Assembly (NCBI RefSeq): GCF_027943255.1
Contig: NC_072896.1
Location: forward strand, 39,148,501 to 39,212,500
Direction: 5' to 3'
Length of the DNA stretch: 64,000 bases
From: Anastrepha obliqua
Taxonomy: Eukaryota > Arthropoda > Insecta > Diptera > Tephritidae
Position 1 is the stretch's first letter, and every line of letters begins with the position of its first letter. The notes below the pieces were generated by a model that saw only the letters and a program-made list of their open reading frames with translations, was not told the origin of the DNA and searched no databases. Shown piece after piece: positions 34,138-45,493 of this stretch. A program made the translations under genes and the position numbers.

Positions 34138-36113
34138 TAGGTGCGCAACTAAGTTCTCGCTGTTTTTTTTTATGAAAATACAACTTTTTCCTAAAAAAAT
34201 GGTTAGGTTAGGTTAGCTAGTGATGGTTGCCCAGAGAGTGGGCCCACTTGGACGAAAGAAGTGTGGTTCAATCTTTGTGATACCATTGCAAGGGAAGAAA
34301 AGAGGACGAAAGGGAAAGGGATGGGGAGGGTTGAGTGTTTGTGGACAATGAACGGTGACTAGTCTGCGGTTGTGTTAGCCCTCTTTATGTTGCTTATGAA
34401 GTTCATCAGATTTTTGTTATCAAGACCTGCTATATCAGCAGGCGCAGGAAGTGAGAACCAAGATGCTTGAATCTTAGTACCGCGAGAGCTGGGCAGCTAA
34501 GGAGCAGGTACTGAGATGATTCCACCTCATCCTCCATACAGTTGACGCAAAAAGGATTAGAAGCAATTCCGAGTCTCACGGCATGTATACCCCGCGGACA
34601 GTGCTCCGTGAGGATGCCCACGAAATTTGAGAGATGAGATTTTGTCATCCTCAGAATATCCCTCGAACGCCTCCTATCCAAACGTGGCCAGAAGGACTTC
34701 GCGACCTTACATGTTGGTGTATTTGCCCAGCGCTCGCTGAGTTGGTGCAAAGCCCATCCTTCTAGGAGTAGAGCGCAGGTTGTCAAGGGGATCCCGATCC
34801 TCTCCTTTCGCGGGCACACTACCTCACAGGTCCCTTGTCTGGCCAGCTCGTCGGCTTCGCAGTTGCCAGCAATACCACTGTGACCAGGTAAAAAAAATGG
34901 TTACTAGTGAATCATTGAAAGTAATGCCCATCGCTGACCACTACTTTTTCCCATCTTCCACCACTTTTTCCCATCTTCCCATCGGTAAAACTGTTCATCT
35001 TTCGAGGCTATCTACGGAGCAAGCCATTTTTTGATGTCTTCATATGAATGGAACTGCTGGTCAGCTAAACCATATGCCATCGATCGGAACAGGTGATAAT
35101 CGGACGACGCAATATCTGGAGAATATGCCGGGTGGAGTAAGATTTCCCATTTCAGTATTTTCAGGTAGGTTTTAACGGGTTTGGCAACGTGAGGCCGAGC
35201 GTTGTCATGCTGTAGAATCACTTTTTCATACCTCTCCGCGTATTGCGGACGCTTCTCGCGCAGTGCTCGGCTCAATCGCATCAATTGAAGTCGATACCGA
35301 TCCCCAATGATGGTTTCGCTTGGTTTAAACAGTTCATAATAAATAACACCAACTTGGTCGCACCCAATACATAGCATAACCTTCCCAGCGTGAATATTCG
35401 GCCGAGGCGACGACGTAGAAGCATAACCGGGCAGTCCCCATGACTTAATTTTCTTTGGATTGCTGTAATGAATCCATTTTTCATCACCTGTCACGATGCG
35501 ATGAAGAAAACCCTTCGTTTTTTGCTCACAGGCGAAAAAACGACGTTCAACATCCCTTGGTTTTAACTCATAAGGAACCCAAGTCCCCTGTTTCTGAATC
35601 ATTCCCAAAGCATGCAATAGTTTGGAAATGGATTGGCGGGTAACTCCTAATACTGAAGCAAGCTCTTCTTGCGTTTGACACGGATCCTCATTGATCAATA
35701 CTTCCAATTCAGCGTGTTCGAAAGTTTTTGGCCTTCCTTCGCGTGGACGGTCGTCAACATTAAAATCACCGTCTTTGAAGTGACGGAACGAATCCCGGCA
35801 CGTTATTTCACTTAAAGCAGCATCTCCATAAACTTTTTGTAGCTCTCGATGCGCTTCAGCCGCCGTTTTTTTTCGAATGAAAGAGGGAAATCAATACTTC
35901 CTGCAAATGATGATTATTCGGCACAAAATCAGACATTTTCACAAAACCAAAAGTATATGATACCAAAACAAAATTACTAATGTGTCGAAGCAGTTTATTT
36001 ATTGTACCATATGTCTAAGCTTGGTTTATGACGTTTAGGTTATGTTAGAATCGACTAGCACACACTGCTGGCGGCATCTATTGACAAACAGCGGGAACTT
36101 AGTTGTGCACCTA
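34138..36113 (-). mobile_element. mauritiana-type mariner, split by a LINE
   Basis: Ends TAGGTGCGCAACTAAGTTC (34138) and, in complement, TAGGTGCACAACTAAGTTC (36113) are inverted repeats starting at TA. The minus-strand transposase from about 35930 includes LGVTRQSISKLLHALGMIQK, FLHRIVTGDEKWIHY (first Asp), VILQHDNARPHVAKPVKTYL (second Asp) and SPDIASSDYHLFRSMA (third Asp, DD34D). The catalytic triad is intact. The N-terminus is broken by a frameshift near 35870, and the C-terminal part ends at KKWLAP, where sequence diverges. A LINE sits inside it at 34206-34890. Confidence 0.85.
34206..34890 (-). mobile_element. RNase H LINE, 5'-truncated, with 13-bp target duplication
   Basis: The minus strand carries the LINE C-terminus (FVGILTEHCPRGIHAVRLGI, NPFCVNCMEDEVESSQYLLL) and 3' UTR, ending in repeats of TAACC. 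The 13-bp AAAAAAATGGTTA occurs at 34193-34205 and 34891-34903 on both sides, a clean target site duplication inside the mariner. Confidence 0.85.
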
Positions 36114-36235
36114 GTAATTATATAAATAACTAATAGATAAGTAAATAAAACGGATTTCATTAAAAAATCTAACTTGGTTGCACTTCCGCACCATTTTGTT
36201 GCCACATCCTCGTTACCAACTTGTTTTACAGTTAT

Positions 36236-36475
36236 TTACAGTATGACTATATCCAGTCTGTGCGGTTCAGGAATCAGGTTGTTGACATCTAAGTCAGACA
36301 GTTGTTCCAGATTCTCGAACAGCGGTTTACCCAGGGTTAACATTCTATCCTTCCATAAGGCAGAAGAAATGGAAGATTGTTTCTTTTTTCTTTTCTCCGG
36401 TTGTTTACAACTGTGACAGTATGTTCTGTGAGGGATGCCCATTTTGGCTGCTTGTTCTCCCACAGACCAAAAGCC
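36236..36475 (-). mobile_element. RNase H LINE C-terminal fragment
   Basis: The minus strand reads KMGIPHRTYCHSCKQPEKRK and LSDLDVNNLI, resembling the C-terminal Cys motif and closing helix of the LINEs in this window. Short and decayed. Confidence 0.5.
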
Positions 36476-36479
36476 AGTT

Positions 36480-36871
36480 ATGACTGCCGTAAATCTAACT
36501 TAAAATCAGTTTTAAATATTTTGTCAATGATAGATATGTTAAAAGTAGTTTCTGGCAAGGATGATAGATTACCAAATTAGCTATTTAGCTATGGTTGGAG
36601 AAAAATTGTGAGGGGACCTTTGGCTGCCACGTCACTTGAAAGATTCTGTAACCGAATTCTGCACAATTATTTCACATGTATTTACACACTCGTCTAATCA
36701 GTCGTGGTTCAGATGACAACGAAGTGTTGTTTTTTTCGTGTCTCACTAACACAATCTCAGTTTTTTCGTGAACAAACCGCTTCGTGACCCAAGTGACGTC
36801 AGCCCAACAGCTGATTCTATCAAATTCGCTTAGAGAGTCTGCTAAATAGTACACCTCTATAAATCTATGAC
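36480..36871. other. spacer without recognised feature
   Basis: Nothing recognised on either strand. Confidence 0.45.
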
Positions 36872-36884
36872 TAATATCAGACCG

Positions 36885-37130
36885 CCGTAGCCAATGGTTT
36901 GGTGCATGACTACCATTCGGAATTCACAGAGAGAACGTTGGTTCGAATCTCGGTGAAACACCAAAATTAAAAAAAACATTTTTCTAATAGCGGTCGCCCC
37001 TCGGTAGGCAATGGGAAACCTCCGAGTGTATTTCTGCCATGAAAACGCTCCTCATAAAAATATCTGCCGTTTGGAGTCGGCCAAATACCCAAAAAGGGTG
37101 TACGCGCCAGTTATATATTGTATATATATA
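36885..37130 (+). mobile_element. tRNA-derived SINE (family A) with 13-bp target duplication
   Basis: The head CCGTAGCCAATGGTTTGGTG, B box GGTTCGAATCTC and 3' end GTGTACGCGCCAGTTA are present, but about 70 bp of the body is deleted. TAATATCAGACCG occurs at 36872-36884 and 37131-37143. Confidence 0.85.
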
Positions 37131-37390
37131 TAATATCAGACCGTTAACCGGCTCTCAGCGAATTTGACTCGTGCCACATGGCATGCCACATGGTAGCCGG
37201 ATTTATCCGCTCAAGTTTGTTTTTCACCATAGTTACTTTAGTAACCAAACCTTGTAAATTTATCCTCTTTGGAAAGGGGCACTAAATAAATAGCCAACGG
37301 TTAATGCTACTCAAACCATTGCATCCGATTTCTCAGCTTCAAAAATAGAACAGCGTAACCATCATAATTCCCCTAAGTCATCTAATTCTC

Positions 37391-37550
37391 TTAACCCTTT
37401 CGGTCCGAACGGGACTTATATGTCCCGGCAATGTTTGAAGATACCTACAATTTTGATGGGTCAAAAGACTTTTATTTCACCCATTGCAACTATTAAACAT
37501 ATAAAATAATTTGTATTTCCGTTAGCGGCTTTCCGTACCGAAAGGGTTAA
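37391..37550. mobile_element. piggyBac-type MITE
   Basis: The TTAA at 37391 is followed by CCCTTTCGGTCCGAACGGGA, and the right end reads GTACCGAAAGGG then TTAA at 37547. The inverted repeats CCCTTTCGGT(C/A)CG and the TTAA duplication are piggyBac hallmarks. The 152-bp inside has no coding capacity and carries a small palindrome GGGACTTATATGTCCC. Confidence 0.7.
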
Positions 37551-38220
37551 TTCAGCTACCCTAAGTTAATCAATATCACCTCAATTTGATTATCTCACAC
37601 AAACAATTACGCCTAGTTCTTCCTCTTCTCAAATTAATTCTCTCTTTACTCCACCTCCCTCTCTTTCAAAAATTCTCGCCACACAAGCTGAATCGTTGAC
37701 TGATGACGAAACATTGTGAATTCAATCAAATTTCACTTAAAAAATATTAGTACATACTCAATATTGTTTGACATACATAAACATATACATACATACACAT
37801 ATACATATATTTATATCTGCGCTTCCCTCTGTAGTTTCCTAATGACATTGAAAATAGTTCAACGAAATATCAGCGGATATTTTAACAACCGCCATGAGCT
37901 ATTATTATTGATTAAGGAAGAACATCCAGATAAATTATTCATCAGGAGAACCACTTTTCACAAATGTAAATTCAAATACAGTTGTTTATCCTAGAAAGTA
38001 CATTTGCCAGTTCTCAAATTAAAAAAACATTGACACAAGTAAACAAGCTGTAAATATACACCTAACTCTCTTTCTACACGATTTTGAAACTACACGGTTC
38101 GCTAATAAATTTTTTACACGAAATATTCGTTCTTCTACGAATCTCGAAAAAAGTAATGTTTTTCTAAACAAAACATAATTTCTAAAAGAATGCCTTATTA
38201 AGTAAAAGGCGCCAGAATAT
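37551..38220. other. AT-rich spacer with ACAT simple sequence
   Basis: ACATACAT-type simple sequence lies at about 37775-37815. No gene seen. Confidence 0.45.
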
Positions 38221-38221
38221 G

Positions 38222-38765
38222 CATAATTGGCGCTATAACCCGTTACGCGATTTTGGCCGAGTTTGACAAAGCGCGCCAATCGTTTCTTTCTCGTGCTAAC
38301 CGGCGCCAGTTGGACACACCAAGTGAAGTCAAGTCCTTCTCCACCTGATCTTTCCAACGCAGATGAGATATTCCTCTTCCTGTGCTACCACCAGCTGGTA
38401 TCGCATCGAATACTTTCAGAGCTGGAGCATTTGTATCCATTCGGACGATATGACCCAGCCAGCGTAGCCGCGCCATGCCTGTGTCGTCGTAAAGCTCATA
38501 CAGCTCATCGTTCCATCGCCTGCGATATTCGCAGTTGCCAACGTGCAAAGGTCCAAAAATCTTACGCAGAATCTTTCTCTCAAACACTCCAAGCGTCGCT
38601 TCATTGGATGTTGTCATCGTCCACGCTACTGCGCCATATGTTAGTACGGGCATGATGAGAGCCTTGTAGAGTGTTAGTTTTGTTCGTCGAGAGAGGACTT
38701 TGCTGCTCATTTGCCTAATTAGTCCAAAATAGCACTTGTTGGCAAAAGAGATTCTACGTTGGATT
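38222..38765 (-). mobile_element. RTE-like LINE, 3' end
   Basis: The minus strand reads RRTKLTLYKALIMPVLTYGA, LGVFERKILRKIFGPLHVGN and EKDLTSLGVSNWRRLARERN. The 3' end in complement is ATAGCGCCAATTATG. It is 5' truncated. Confidence 0.8.
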
Positions 38766-39002
38766 TATTTATTTAACTGTCTGTAGTAATTTTAGCTCGT
38801 ATTAGCTCTAAGTGGTCTTTAAAAATTATTATGTTTTAGTCGAAATAAACGAAATAAAATAAGTACAAGGAATAGAAGTAAGAAATTGCAGTTTGCGCCT
38901 GACCATCTATATATCGTAGAACCCCAGTAATTTGGAGTACGGCCGTACTTATTGCAGGCGTAATAAAATAAAAAATAAATAAATAAATTTGTGAGCTACT
39001 TG
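38766..39002. other. AT-rich spacer
   Basis: Nothing recognised; short ATAAATAA runs near 38970. Confidence 0.4.
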
Positions 39003-39530
39003 TACTATAGGCTTTTCCAATAACAGGTATTATAGGTGAATGGATTGCGCTATCTAGCGATGATTAACGATTTTTTATGGCCGCAATTTGATGGTATTGA
39101 TCTGGATAACGTTTATTTTCAACAAGACGGCGCTACGTGCCACACAAGCAACGAAACCATTGATCTTTTACGGGAAAAGTTTTCGGACGGTGTTAGCTCT
39201 CGAAGAGGCAATCACAATCGGCCACCGAGGTCTTGTGATTTGACACCTTGTGACTTTTTTCTTTGGGGCCACGTGAAAGAGAAGGTCTACGCCAACAGCT
39301 CAGGTTCGATTCAAGACCTCAAAGATGGAATTCGTGAGGCTATCGAGGACATAGGGCAGTCACTTTGCAATTGGTTTATGGATCTTAAAAAGGCGATACT
39401 TGAAGAGTGGAACCAAATTAGTCCAGAATACACAAAAAAATTGGTTGAGTCCACGCCACGTAGACTTCAAGCTGAAATTGATAATAAAGGATACCCAACC
39501 AAGACCTATAAGGAAATACTTTAAAATTAA
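39003..39530 (+). mobile_element. DD41D mariner fused to a Tc1-type C-terminus
   Basis: One open frame of about 160 codons begins in DD41D mariner sequence: NVYFQQDGATCHTSNETIDL (second Asp), PPRSCDLTPCDFFLWGHV (third Asp, 41 residues later) and VKEKVYANSSGSIQDLK. From about 39385 it becomes Tc1-like: EEWNQISPEYTKKLVESTPR, then DNKGYPTKTYKEIL and stop. TATAGGCTTTTCCAATAACAG at the left resembles the terminal repeat of the element at 24588. No stop interrupts the junction. Confidence 0.65.
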
Positions 39531-39884
39531 TAGTCTCTCGTTTTTAACTGTATCACAAAAAACCAGTCGAAGTGCAAACTTCATAAAGAATCTAAAATGT
39601 ATCATTTAAGTTGGGGGCGTAAATTCTCTGTATGTTTTTGTTTTGTTTTTGCATTACAATGAAATGAGTGGGCACTTTTATGTATTTTATGTTGAAAAAT
39701 TAAGTAAAACAAAATAAATAAAATATCTGCATACTCTGTTTTTTTCATTTTTGCAAAATATTACGAAGTAGGTATATACGAGTATATCGTGTCTGTATGA
39801 AATGACGTGTGAACGTGCACGCTTGTTATAAACTAGTGATGAATTGTAATACGAAGTAATCATTTTACCTACAATTCACAATTT

Positions 39885-40290
39885 GTCTATTTTGGTGGAA
39901 AAAGAAAGTTTTGAGTTACTTACATCATTATCCATTCCTAAAAGAATTTGGTCGAATATTCGATCTCTGACTGCCATTTTGCACAACCCGACGATCAGGA
40001 TTACATTATCCGAGCAAAATTTTTTAACGGACTCTTTTGTTCTCTGTTCTAAGTACTCAAAGGATAATAATTTTTCAAAAGCATACAATAGAGAAAAACA
40101 CATTTGGCTTTCTTAAACATTTGTCTTTACCAGCCTCACCCCATCAGCTACATAGCTCGAGCGAAATGGAATTTGCAATTCTACACGCAAAAGGTAAAAC
40201 TCCTGGCACCAATAGGATCTCCTATCTTATGCTATCAGAAATACCTAAACACCGACTACGCACTCTTTGTAATAATTTATTGATTTGAGT
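39885..40290 (+). mobile_element. I-clade LINE fragment (region before the RT core)
   Basis: The forward frames give IPKRIWSNIRSLTAIL, then FAILHAKGKTPGTNRISYLM. The KGKTPG..RISYPM type motif opens the RT domain of I-like elements. A frameshift lies near 40115. Confidence 0.6.
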
Positions 40291-40584
40291 TTTAAGAATG
40301 ATGTTTCTATATAGCGACCTATTTTGGGAAAGCTTTTTATTGGGAGGAAGTTCATGCAGTTTTGAGTCAGCTTTCAAGCTGGAATATTGGTCAAAAAGAC
40401 TTTACTTTTGTAAAGCTTTTAATGACACTTCGACGGGTTTTGTGTTAGTATGAATAGGAAATTTTTCGAGTTTTACTGCCTTTGTAATGGTACTCCCCAT
40501 GGTGGCATGTTCATATATTCCTTGACACAGAATTATGAATTTAAGAAATGTGTGTATGAATTTTTTAAGATATGTATTAATCAA

Positions 40585-41185
40585 ACTGTAAAGCTGATGA
40601 GCTAGCCAGAAAAGGTACTGCTCTTCAACTGTTCCGTGATAAAAGTACCATTGGAATACCTTTGGCCACGAGTAAATTAATAATAAAAAACAACATTATT
40701 CAAGAGGCCAATAAGTCATGGGAAGACGAAGATTCATGCGTAACAGCCAGGCTTCTATGGCCGCAAATAAACAAGAAAAGAACAAAGGAATTGCTTAGCC
40801 TCTCAAGAGAAGATATCTCGAAGGTCGTGGCTTGTGTCACCGGCCACTGGCCATTTGGAATGCATTCCTTGAGACTAGGAGTATTCTCCCATGAATATTG
40901 TAGAAGCTGTAGAGATGAGGAGGAGGAAGAAACAGTAGAGCACTTCCTTTGCAATTGTCCAGCCTTAGCTAAAATCAGAGCAGGTTGTCTAGGTAAACAC
41001 TTTTTCAATTCTCTTACAGAACTATCTGACGCGGAAATTAGACCAATACTGCGCTTCATAAGAGCCTCAAAATGGTTTCACGAAAGTTAATAAACAAGGT
41101 TCCCGTGTCGCACAGTGGTATCACATCGGACCAGTGAGGTCTAAGTGAGTTGGTTATACGGACCGACTACCACCATAACCTAACC
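40585..41185 (+). mobile_element. RNase H LINE, 3' end with CCTAA tail
   Basis: The frame gives KADELARKGTALQLFRDKS, STIGIPLATSKLIIKN, CVTGHWPFGMHSLRLG and CRSCRDEEEEETVEHFLCNC, ending at 41090. About 90 bp of 3' UTR ends AACCTAACCTAA. Confidence 0.8.
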
Positions 41186-41276
41186 TAATCAGCAAACAGG
41201 TATATACATATATGCACACGTATTTGGGAAAGATATTCAAAATCATTTCATTCGGTTCTCAGCATTGAAATTTGAC

Positions 41277-41722
41277 ATACCACCTTGATCAAAAAGTTCC
41301 AGGAATATATTCAGAAAATTCGCTTCTAAGTACTCCCCATCAACTGCAACGCACTTATGCCAGCGTTTGCTTCGGCTTTCAAAATATTTGTTGGACTCTA
41401 CTTTCGGTATAGCCATCAAAGCCGTTTTCGATTTTTCCATTACTTAGCCTCGGCAGCTAAAACGCCAAAGAGCTTCCCCTGACTGGTTTTTTGACTCCTT
41501 CAAACAGAAAAAAATAGCAGGGGGCCATATCAGGTGCGTTCAATGGCTGTTGGATGGTATTCGTTTCGTTCTTCGTCAAAAATTCACTAATAATTATGCG
41601 ATTGTGCGATGGTGCGTTATCATGGTGAAAAATCCACACAAAAAAAAACTGAACTCAAATCGGTTGACTTTTAGGGTTACCTGGCGGTTGTTCCGGGAAC
41701 TTTTTGATCAAGATGGTATGCG
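41277..41722 (-). mobile_element. internally deleted mariner-like element
   Basis: The left end ATACCACCTTGATCAAAAAG and the complement of the right end GCATACCATCTTGATCAAAA form inverted repeats. Only the middle of the transposase remains on the minus strand (FHHDNAPSHNRIIISEFL, DMAPCYFFLFEGVKKP, third Asp changed to Tyr). At 445 bp it is a deletion derivative. Confidence 0.7.
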
Positions 41723-42960
41723 AACGAACTTATTTAATATTCAAAGCAATAACAGCGGAAGCAAGTCGACAATAATCTATCAAAGAGCTCTACATAATTT
41801 AAAGGCTTCGTTAAAATTCGGTGATGCGATAAACATAGCATTAATAAGTTATGAATATATATATATGTATGTATGTATGTATGTACGAGTACGTAAATAC
41901 GCTGCCTAGCAATCTTTATGCGGGTAAAAATCTATTCTCATCACTCTCATTTTTATTCCACACACATTTCCAATACCCATTACATTGCTTAAATACCCTC
42001 ATAATCGGTGTGAAACGTAAAGTGATCTGATCTCAAGCACCAAGGAATGACAAGTCGTATTAGCGAGTGCGAAAATTTATTCCTTCGAACACTCATATTT
42101 ATGGCGGAGGCGGAGCCGCCAACAACTGTGTTTTTGCCCTTCGCACGTTCTGCTTTTGGTACTGATGATGAAATCGTTTAGAATGCGATGCTAAGAAATT
42201 CCTGTGTCCTTATTAAGGCATTGACGTTTTCATCAAACCTCACGCTCATCGACTGGCAAGTCCTTGCCTGACTATTACTCCTACTACTCTGATGTTGTCA
42301 TTTCCGAGTTACGATACTACATACTAGCAATGGAAGAGCACATTAGGGGGTGTGTAAGGTTAAACTTAAGAACACGAAATGCTGGTGGATAAAATTCCTA
42401 AGCATTTCTCATAAACGTTCGCTCAAGTGGCATGTTGGCATTTTATGAATTGTTGATGGTATTTCAGTTTATTGGATGTTCTTGGTTATCTTCTTGTCTT
42501 ATTGTTTGGTAGGATGACTATTTCATTTTGGTGGGGGATAATTTGTACATGTATAAGTATGTATGTATGCGTGTTGCATGCACGTGTGCTGTTTAATAAG
42601 AATATTCTACTTTCATATTAACTGTTTTGTTACTGGAATGGATTGTAATGCTCAATAATGAAATTCATATTGGTATGAATTATTGCAAAGCTATTTGCAT
42701 TAAGGTGGAAAAAATTTTGAATTAATGATGTCAAAAGTTGCTTTGGCGTTTTCGTACACTTTTCCGTACTTATAGTGGTAATTAGTCATTACTAAAGTGT
42801 TACTGCAAATTGTACTTTTATTTATTTATTTAAAAAAAATTGACTTAAAGAGTAAATCTTATAAGCTAATTGTAACATAAAGCGATAGCGTCGAGGCCTT
42901 ACGCTTAAACTGTGTATATGGAGTACTTTTGTATTGTGTCTTAAATTCTATGGTATAGCT
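41723..42960. other. AT-rich spacer with ATGT microsatellite
   Basis: ATGTATGT repeats lie at about 41862-41886. No gene or recognisable element was seen in the rest. Confidence 0.5.
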
Positions 42961-42964
42961 TGGT

Positions 42965-44330
42965 TATTTTAAGGTTTTTGGTTATTAAAGATATTGAATC
43001 GGAGGTTGCGGAAGATAAATGCGTCATTGGATTTGAGTTGCTGAAGATTTGCTTCTGCGGGCGGTGTATAGTGGGCAATGAAGGAGAATATGGGGTATGG
43101 TATGGTACATCTTACGTCCGGCTTGCACGTGCACGTAGTTGGGTTCGAGTTGGCCATGAAATGTCCATGTGTAGTCTTTGTATGCCCTAGACGAAGACGC
43201 CCGAACTTTATGACGTCTACTCGGGTCACCCTATTTTTATTATTTTTTATAAATTCCGTTATGTGGGTTTTTGTATGGCTCACCTGTTGGTACCAGTCAT
43301 TAGTTGAGTTCCATGTATGGTGATGTTTGCTATCGAAATGTTTTTTATATGTTTTTGAATGTCGGTTAAGTTGGAGTTATCTGTGATTAGTGTTGGTGTT
43401 TGATGTGCTTGTTTGACGGTGTAGTCAGCGAATTCATTTCCGGTTATGTTGGCATGTCCCTGTACCCAAATTAGTTTGATTTTAGGGTATTTCGCTATCA
43501 TAATGTTTCTAATGCTGGTTGGATAGTGATCGTAGTTGTATTTGTTTACTATTGAGTTGATGGCCGAGAGGGAATCGGAACATATTGCGAAGTTTTTGGT
43601 TTTGCTCTTTATTGTGTTTATAGCCTCACATATGGGTATAATTTCTGCAGAGTATGTTGAGCTGTTGGTGCGTGATTACCATTCGGAATTCACAGTGAGG
43701 TCGTTGGTTCGAATCTCGGTGAAATCAAAATGAATAAAAAACATTTTTCTAATAGCGGTCGCCCCTCGGCAGGCAATGGCACACCTCTGAGTGTATTTCT
43801 GCCATGAAAAAGCTCTTCATAAAAATATCTGCCGTTCGGAGTCGGCCTGAAACTGTAGGTCCCTCCATTTGTGGAACAACATCAAGACGCACACCACAAA
43901 TAGGAGGAGGAGCTCGGCCAAACACCTAACAGAAGTGTACGCGCCAATTATTTATTTTTTTTTTATTTTTTTATGTTGAGCTATAGCTTGGTAGGTTTGA
44001 CATTTTTATAACTTGGTTTTGTGAGGTTATGCTGTATGTAGTATTGTTGTCGATCTTAGATCCGTCTGTGTATATGAAGATATAGTTGTGGTATTTCTCT
44101 TTAATTTCGTGAAACTTTGTTTGATACTGGATTGGTTTCGTGTTGTTTTTGTTTAAGTTACTTAGGGTAGTATTAATTGCTTTAGGGTTTAGTATCCAGG
44201 AAGGTGAGTTGTGGATAATATGTTTTGGATGTTTTGTAGGTAGATTGAGGTTTAATGTGTTACCTATGACTGGCTCTTGTTTGGGTACGTATTTTCTTTT
44301 CTTGTAGCTTTGGCCAAAAATTGTACTATT
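42965..44330 (-). mobile_element. I-clade LINE: RNase H domain and C-terminus, split by a SINE
   Basis: On the minus strand the RNase H domain begins near 44080 (IFIYTDGSKIDNN), is interrupted by the SINE at 43664-43971, and resumes AICSDSLSAINSIVNKYN, IKLIWVQGHANITGNEFADY. It ends with the C-terminal RLRLGHTKTTHGHFM and a CTCKPD Cys motif near 43130. This differs from the RNase H LINEs elsewhere in the window. Confidence 0.75.
43664..43971 (+). mobile_element. tRNA-derived SINE (family A), 5'-truncated, 11-bp target duplication
   Basis: TATGTTGAGCT occurs at 43653-43663 and 43972-43982. The copy starts at GTTGGTGCGTGATTACC, so the first 20 or so bases of the tRNA-like head with the start of the A box are absent. 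The B box GGTTCGAATCTC and the 3' end GTACGCGCCAATTATTT are intact. Confidence 0.88.
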
Positions 44331-44824
44331 CTCGCTATTTTCATATATTTACTACTCATTGCCCCTATACGAGTATTAGGGTACGTACACCCAACTCTGT
44401 TTTTACATGGCGTGCAAAAAATATCCTAAAAAAATACATGCGACGATACATAGTATGCTGAAGCAGGACCAGGGTTGTCCAGCCAACAATTATGAGGATA
44501 ATCACAATGGGAGTTATAGCTTGTAACATCAGAGAGATTGAAGGAAATTTTGCCTTATTATATAAAAATTGAGCGTGGCTTTTATCCGGTTTCAATAATA
44601 ATGGTCGGATCAATGCGTGTACTAAGTCAGGGGGAGTTTTATTAATAGTTTCTGGAGCCACACGAATTGACCAAGACATGGCAAAATCGACTCCTAATCA
44701 TTCTAAGCGTTTTGGCATAATTCGGATGTTTTTTTTAGATGCATGAGGACTATCCATAACTATGAATATGATTTAACGCCTGACAGAACTTCTAAATATG
44801 GAAATTTACTTTCGAAATGAGGAA

Positions 44825-45005
44825 GGACTTGTCGTTATGGTGGATGGCGAGTGCTATCGCTGTGCTGAATTTTTGTTTCCAAAAATTAATCGGCTAAATA
44901 GCGACGACATTTGTTTATAACAAGACGGCGCAACTTGCCATACAACGCGCCTCATTATCGATTTTTTGAACTTATCGAATGGATCATGTAACTCGCAGCC
45001 CCGGC
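44825..45005 (+). pseudogene. DD41D mariner fragment
   Basis: The forward frame reads VMVDGECYR and, near 44920, QDGATCHTTRLIIDFLN, the second catalytic region of a DD41D mariner. It is very short and decayed. Confidence 0.55.
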
Positions 45006-45149
45006 GGATATACATATAAGTATGCCGGATATCATACTGAAAAAAAACCCATGAAATTATAATTATAAGATTATAATAAAAAAAATTCATTAACAATTTT
45101 GTTTTGTATTATAATTTTAAGATCTCAAGCGCTTCAAAAACATCCGATA

Positions 45150-45254
45150 TAAGGTGATTTCTGATTTCCTCTGATTATCTGCTTGTATACTGCAGCTGTC
45201 TAGTTCACAAGTGCCAAATCTTCCGAAAGGGTGACTAATTTTGCGCCACCTTAT
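45150..45254. mobile_element. truncated GGTGGCGC MITE
   Basis: The right end TAATTTTGCGCCACCTTATA matches the MITE at 8883. The core, in complement, carries GGCACTTGTGAACTAGACAG. Confidence 0.55.
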
Positions 45255-45493
45255 ACCTATATTTATCTCGTTTCTTTAATGCAGTTAAATACAGCCGAAC
45301 AAAACTATAATACCCTTGGGCGTAAGTGCGCGGTTATAAAAATTTGGCCGGAAGGGATCAAAGAGAAAGCAGATATACAAGGCGAAGTTCAAAATAAACA
45401 AGACTGGCGTCATAAAAATGCTTTTGATGGCGCCATCTTCTTAATGAGTGTGTGCGTTGGAAGCTACATCCTTAGCTGACTTCTAGTGAAAGC

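Noticed and set aside
34196..34220. GGTTAGGTTAGGTTAG read as an interstitial telomere
   Set aside because: It is only three units and forms the tail of a LINE copy with target duplications.
44365..44679. Minus-strand frame with a hydrophobic segment (ITPIVIILIIVGWTTLVLL)
   Set aside because: It could suggest a membrane or envelope protein, but no family feature was recognised and no neighbouring retroelement supports it.
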